From Christensenella sp. UBA7703 (GTDB taxonomy: Bacteria > Bacillota > Clostridia > Christensenellales > CAG-138): 64,000 nt of DNA. The stretch spans positions 9,256 through 73,255 of the forward strand of contig DLGD01000028.1 in assembly GCA_002482505.1 (NCBI GenBank). The letters are read 5' to 3'. Below the pieces are notes generated by a model that saw nothing but the letters and a program-made list of their open reading frames with translations, ran no database searches and had not been told where the DNA came from. The translations under genes were made by a program, and so were the position numbers. Positions 61,828-64,000 of this stretch are shown here, piece after piece; position 1 is the first letter of the stretch; every line of letters begins with the position of its first letter.

Positions 61828-63299
61828 AGCACCGCAACCTGCTCGCGTTCGATCTTGGCGCATCCAACGGGCGCGCGATGCTTGCGCGCTTTGACGGCGC
61901 GCGCATGACGCTCACCGAGCTGCACCGCTTTGACAACACGATGCTGGAGTCCGGCGGAACGCATCATTGGGACGCGGACTACCTCACGCGGCAGCTCAAA
62001 CTCGGCTTTTCCGCCTGTCAGGCGGAGACAAAGGGGCAGATCGATTGCTTTGGCATCGATACCTGGGGCGTGGATTTTGGTCTGCTGGACGAGGCGGGCA
62101 AGCTCATCGAAAACCCGCGCTGCTATCGGGACGCGACGGACGAGGAGATGCTGGCCAGTTGGCAGATCGCTTCCAAGGCGGAGATTTTTCAGCGCACCGG
62201 CATCGCCGCGATGAACTTTAACACGATCTATCAGCTTGTGCGTCGCGTGCGCGCGGGCGATCCGGCGCTCAAGGCGGCAAAGACTCTGCTGCTGATGCCG
62301 GATCTATTGGGATATCTTCTCACGGGCGAGCAAAAGAGTGAATATACCAACGTCACCACGACGAATCTTTACAGCGCGAGCGCGCAAAATTGGGATTTTG
62401 AGCTGATTGAGAAACTCGGCATTCCCGCGGGAATTTTCACGCAGATCGACCGTGCGGGCACGCTCAGAGGTGCGCTGCTGCCGCAGGTCGCGGCGGAACT
62501 CGGCGTTTCGCGGGTTCCATTTGCGGCGGTTGGCACGCACGACACTGCGTCCGCCGTCGCGGCGATTCCCGGTGAAGGCAGCTTCGCGTTCTGCTCCTCC
62601 GGTACATGGTCGCTCTTTGGTATCGAGACCGAAGAGCCGCTTCTTGGGGACGCGATCTTTCAGGCGAATTTTTCCAACGAAGGCACGGTGCAGGGTGGGT
62701 TCCGTCCGCTCAAGAACATTATGGGTCAATGGATTATGCAGGAATGCCGCCGCGAATGGGTGCGGCAGGGCAACTGCTATACATGGAAAGAGATTGATAC
62801 ACTGACCGCAGCGGCAAAACCGTTTGCCGCGATCATCGATCCCGACGACGCGCCGTTTTTCTCCGCTGGGGATATGTGCGGTAAAATCGCGCGGTATTGT
62901 GAACGTACTGGACAGACCCCACCGAAAACGCCGGGCGAAATTGCCCGCTGTGTTTATGAAAGCCTCGCGCTAAAATACCGCTGGGCGCTGGAATGGCTGG
63001 AGAAGATGAAAGGCGCGCGAATCGATACCCTCAACATCACCGGAGGCGGCATCGGCAACACGCTGCTTTGCCAGATGACGGCGGATGCGCTGGATCGCCG
63101 CGTGGTTGCGGGCCCTGCGGAAGGCTCCGCGATGGGCAATGCGCTCCTGCAGGCAATGGCGCTTGGTGAAATCCGTGATATCATGGAAGCGCGGGATGTC
63201 GTCCGCCGTTCGGTTGAACCGGTGGTCTACGAACCGAAACACACGCAGGCCTGGGAAGATGCTTACGGCAGGCTTTTGCGCTATATGGAGATGAAATAA
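61824..63299 (+). CDS. rhaB: Rhamnulokinase
   Basis: The 491-residue FGGY-family kinase phosphorylates L-rhamnulose. Motifs include AFDLGASNGRAML (phosphate loop, residues 9-21), GIDTWGVDFGLLD, GTHDTASAVAAIP and CSSGTWSLFGIE, and the C-terminal ATP-site part NITGGGIGNTLLCQMTADAL. It overlaps the aldolase gene and precedes the SDR gene by 3 bases. Confidence 0.95.
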   Translation: MKHRNLLAFDLGASNGRAMLARFDGARMTLTELHRFDNTMLESGGTHHWDADYLTRQLKLGFSACQAETKGQIDCFGIDTWGVDFGLLDEAGKLIENPRCYRDATDEEMLASWQIASKAEIFQRTGIAAMNFNTIYQLVRRVRAGDPALKAAKTLLLMPDLLGYLLTGEQKSEYTNVTTTNLYSASAQNWDFELIEKLGIPAGIFTQIDRAGTLRGALLPQVAAELGVSRVPFAAVGTHDTASAVAAIPGEGSFAFCSSGTWSLFGIETEEPLLGDAIFQANFSNEGTVQGGFRPLKNIMGQWIMQECRREWVRQGNCYTWKEIDTLTAAAKPFAAIIDPDDAPFFSAGDMCGKIARYCERTGQTPPKTPGEIARCVYESLALKYRWALEWLEKMKGARIDTLNITGGGIGNTLLCQMTADALDRRVVAGPAEGSAMGNALLQAMALGEIRDIMEARDVVRRSVEPVVYEPKHTQAWEDAYGRLLRYMEMK

Positions 63300-63302
63300 C
63301 CA

Positions 63303-64000
63303 ATGATCGATCTAGCAAAATGGGAGCAGATAGCTGCCCAGGAGATTCACAGCAGAAAGAAGACCGCTGGACGGCTTGGCGGCAGGATTGCGGTCGTGAC
63401 CGGCAGCGCGCAGGGGTTTGGCAAAGGCATCGCGGAGGAACTCTACCGCGAGGGCGCATGCGTGGTGATCGCTGATCTCAACGAACCGCTGGCAAAGACT
63501 GTTGCTCAGTCGCTGGGCGAGCGCGCAGTAGCGGTGAAGGCGGACGTGTCGAGCGAGGAGAGCGTCGCGGGATTGATCGCGACCTGCGTGGAGATATTCG
63601 GCGGGCTGGATTTGTTTGTTAGCAACGCGGGCGTGCTCAAGGCGGGTTCGCTGGACGAGATGGAGAAAAAGGATTTCGAGTTCGTCACGAGCATTAACTA
63701 CACCGCGTTTTTTACCTGCGTCAAGTATGCCCAGCGGATCATGCGCGCGCAGTTTGCGTCTGACCCAAGCTGGATGGGCGATATCATCGAGATCAACAGC
63801 AAGTCGGGCTTAGAGGGCAGCAACAAGAACTTCGCCTACGCGGGCGGAAAGTTCGGCGGGATCGGGCTGGTGGAAAGCTTCGCGATGGAGCTGGCGCCGT
63901 ACAACATCAAGGTCAACGCGATCTGCCCGGGGAACTATTACGACGGACCCTTGTGGAGCGATCCGGAACGCGGTTTATTTGTGCAATACCTCCGCGCGGG
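63303..64000 (+). CDS. SDR-family dehydrogenase (partial, runs off the window)
   Basis: At least 232 residues are visible. The Rossmann fold shows VTGSAQGFGKGIAEEL (nucleotide loop, about residues 32-47), SNAGVLKAG, catalytic-type Ser in INSKSG and YAGGK (YxxxK). The sequence resembles sorbitol-6-phosphate-dehydrogenase-like SDRs and the SDR module paired with COG3347 aldolases. In this operon it probably handles L-lactaldehyde or an oxidised rhamnose intermediate. The ATG at 63303 lies 3 bases after the rhaB stop; GGAG sits inside the rhaB end. Confidence 0.82.
   Translation, partial: MIDLAKWEQIAAQEIHSRKKTAGRLGGRIAVVTGSAQGFGKGIAEELYREGACVVIADLNEPLAKTVAQSLGERAVAVKADVSSEESVAGLIATCVEIFGGLDLFVSNAGVLKAGSLDEMEKKDFEFVTSINYTAFFTCVKYAQRIMRAQFASDPSWMGDIIEINSKSGLEGSNKNFAYAGGKFGGIGLVESFAMELAPYNIKVNAICPGNYYDGPLWSDPERGLFVQYLRA

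Noticed and set aside
1..64000. CRISPR arrays, rRNA or tRNA genes, insertion sequences
   Set aside because: No regularly spaced repeat array, T-loop-like GGTTCGAATCC sequence or transposase was seen anywhere in the window.

Overview
The window reads as a fairly GC-rich anaerobic Clostridia-type Firmicute. It has strong SD sequences (GGAGG-like), sigma-A-like promoters, a coenzyme-B12-dependent class II ribonucleotide reductase, a 2-oxoacid:ferredoxin oxidoreductase subunit, an electron-bifurcating [FeFe]-hydrogenase, the glgBCDA set with the Firmicute-specific glgD, a class B sortase and lipoproteins. This is inferred from gene content; no rRNA or tRNA gene was seen. A gut or plant-fibre niche is plausible from the L-rhamnose and hexosaminidase genes.

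Layout. 1-8.3 kb: housekeeping genes (2-oxoacid oxidoreductase gamma subunit, MGDG-synthase-like glycosyltransferase, nrdJ, an MBL-fold protein, a ModE-like regulator, dapF). 8.3-16.8 kb: amino-sugar genes (GPH symporter, PIG-L deacetylase, GH20 hexosaminidase), nitroreductase, DUF2284, a divergent acetate kinase and a sortase. 17-22 kb: DUF4349 lipoprotein, acetyltransferase, AlaX-type editing protein and an AEC transporter. 22-28 kb: glycogen operon glgB-glgC-glgD-glgA. 28-33.3 kb: a frameshifted DUF975 gene, a DUF2156 protein, an HTH gene with an SOS-like box, a YgjP-like protease, and birA-bioY with a convincing BirA operator. 33.4-36.4 kb: an AT-rich CHAP-type secreted protein and an ABC-2 exporter. 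36.6-44.3 kb: a seven-gene hydrogenase locus (sensory HydS, PP2C phosphatase, HydC, HydB, HydA, flanked by two small [2Fe-2S] proteins) behind a perfect consensus promoter. 44.3-46 kb: methyltransferase and two small membrane proteins.

46.3-57.9 kb is the most interesting part. It is one colinear sugar or sugar-acid catabolic locus: a ribose-type ABC importer (four genes), an MBL-fold lactonase-like hydrolase, a UPF0261/Tm-1-like protein, a RuBisCO-like protein without the loop-6 lysine, an RpiB homologue, an atypical triose-phosphate-isomerase homologue, a class II aldolase and a GntR/FCD regulator with an 11-bp perfect dyad on its own -10. In the erythritol pathway, TIM-like and RpiB-like enzymes interconvert tetrulose and tetrose phosphates. 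In D-apionate catabolism, a RuBisCO-like enzyme makes L-erythrulose 1-phosphate. I infer a pathway feeding D-erythrose 4-phosphate, with UPF0261 replacing a step done elsewhere by other enzymes.

58-64 kb: a winged-helix protein on the minus strand, then an L-rhamnose operon (isomerase, rhamnulose-1-phosphate aldolase-type protein, rhamnulokinase, and an SDR dehydrogenase that runs off the window). The aldolase and dehydrogenase, fused as RhaE in some bacteria, are separate here with the kinase between them. Regulatory highlights are short direct repeats in front of the RuBisCO-like gene and in front of rhaA, two apparently leaderless genes, and hairpin-rich intergenic elements.
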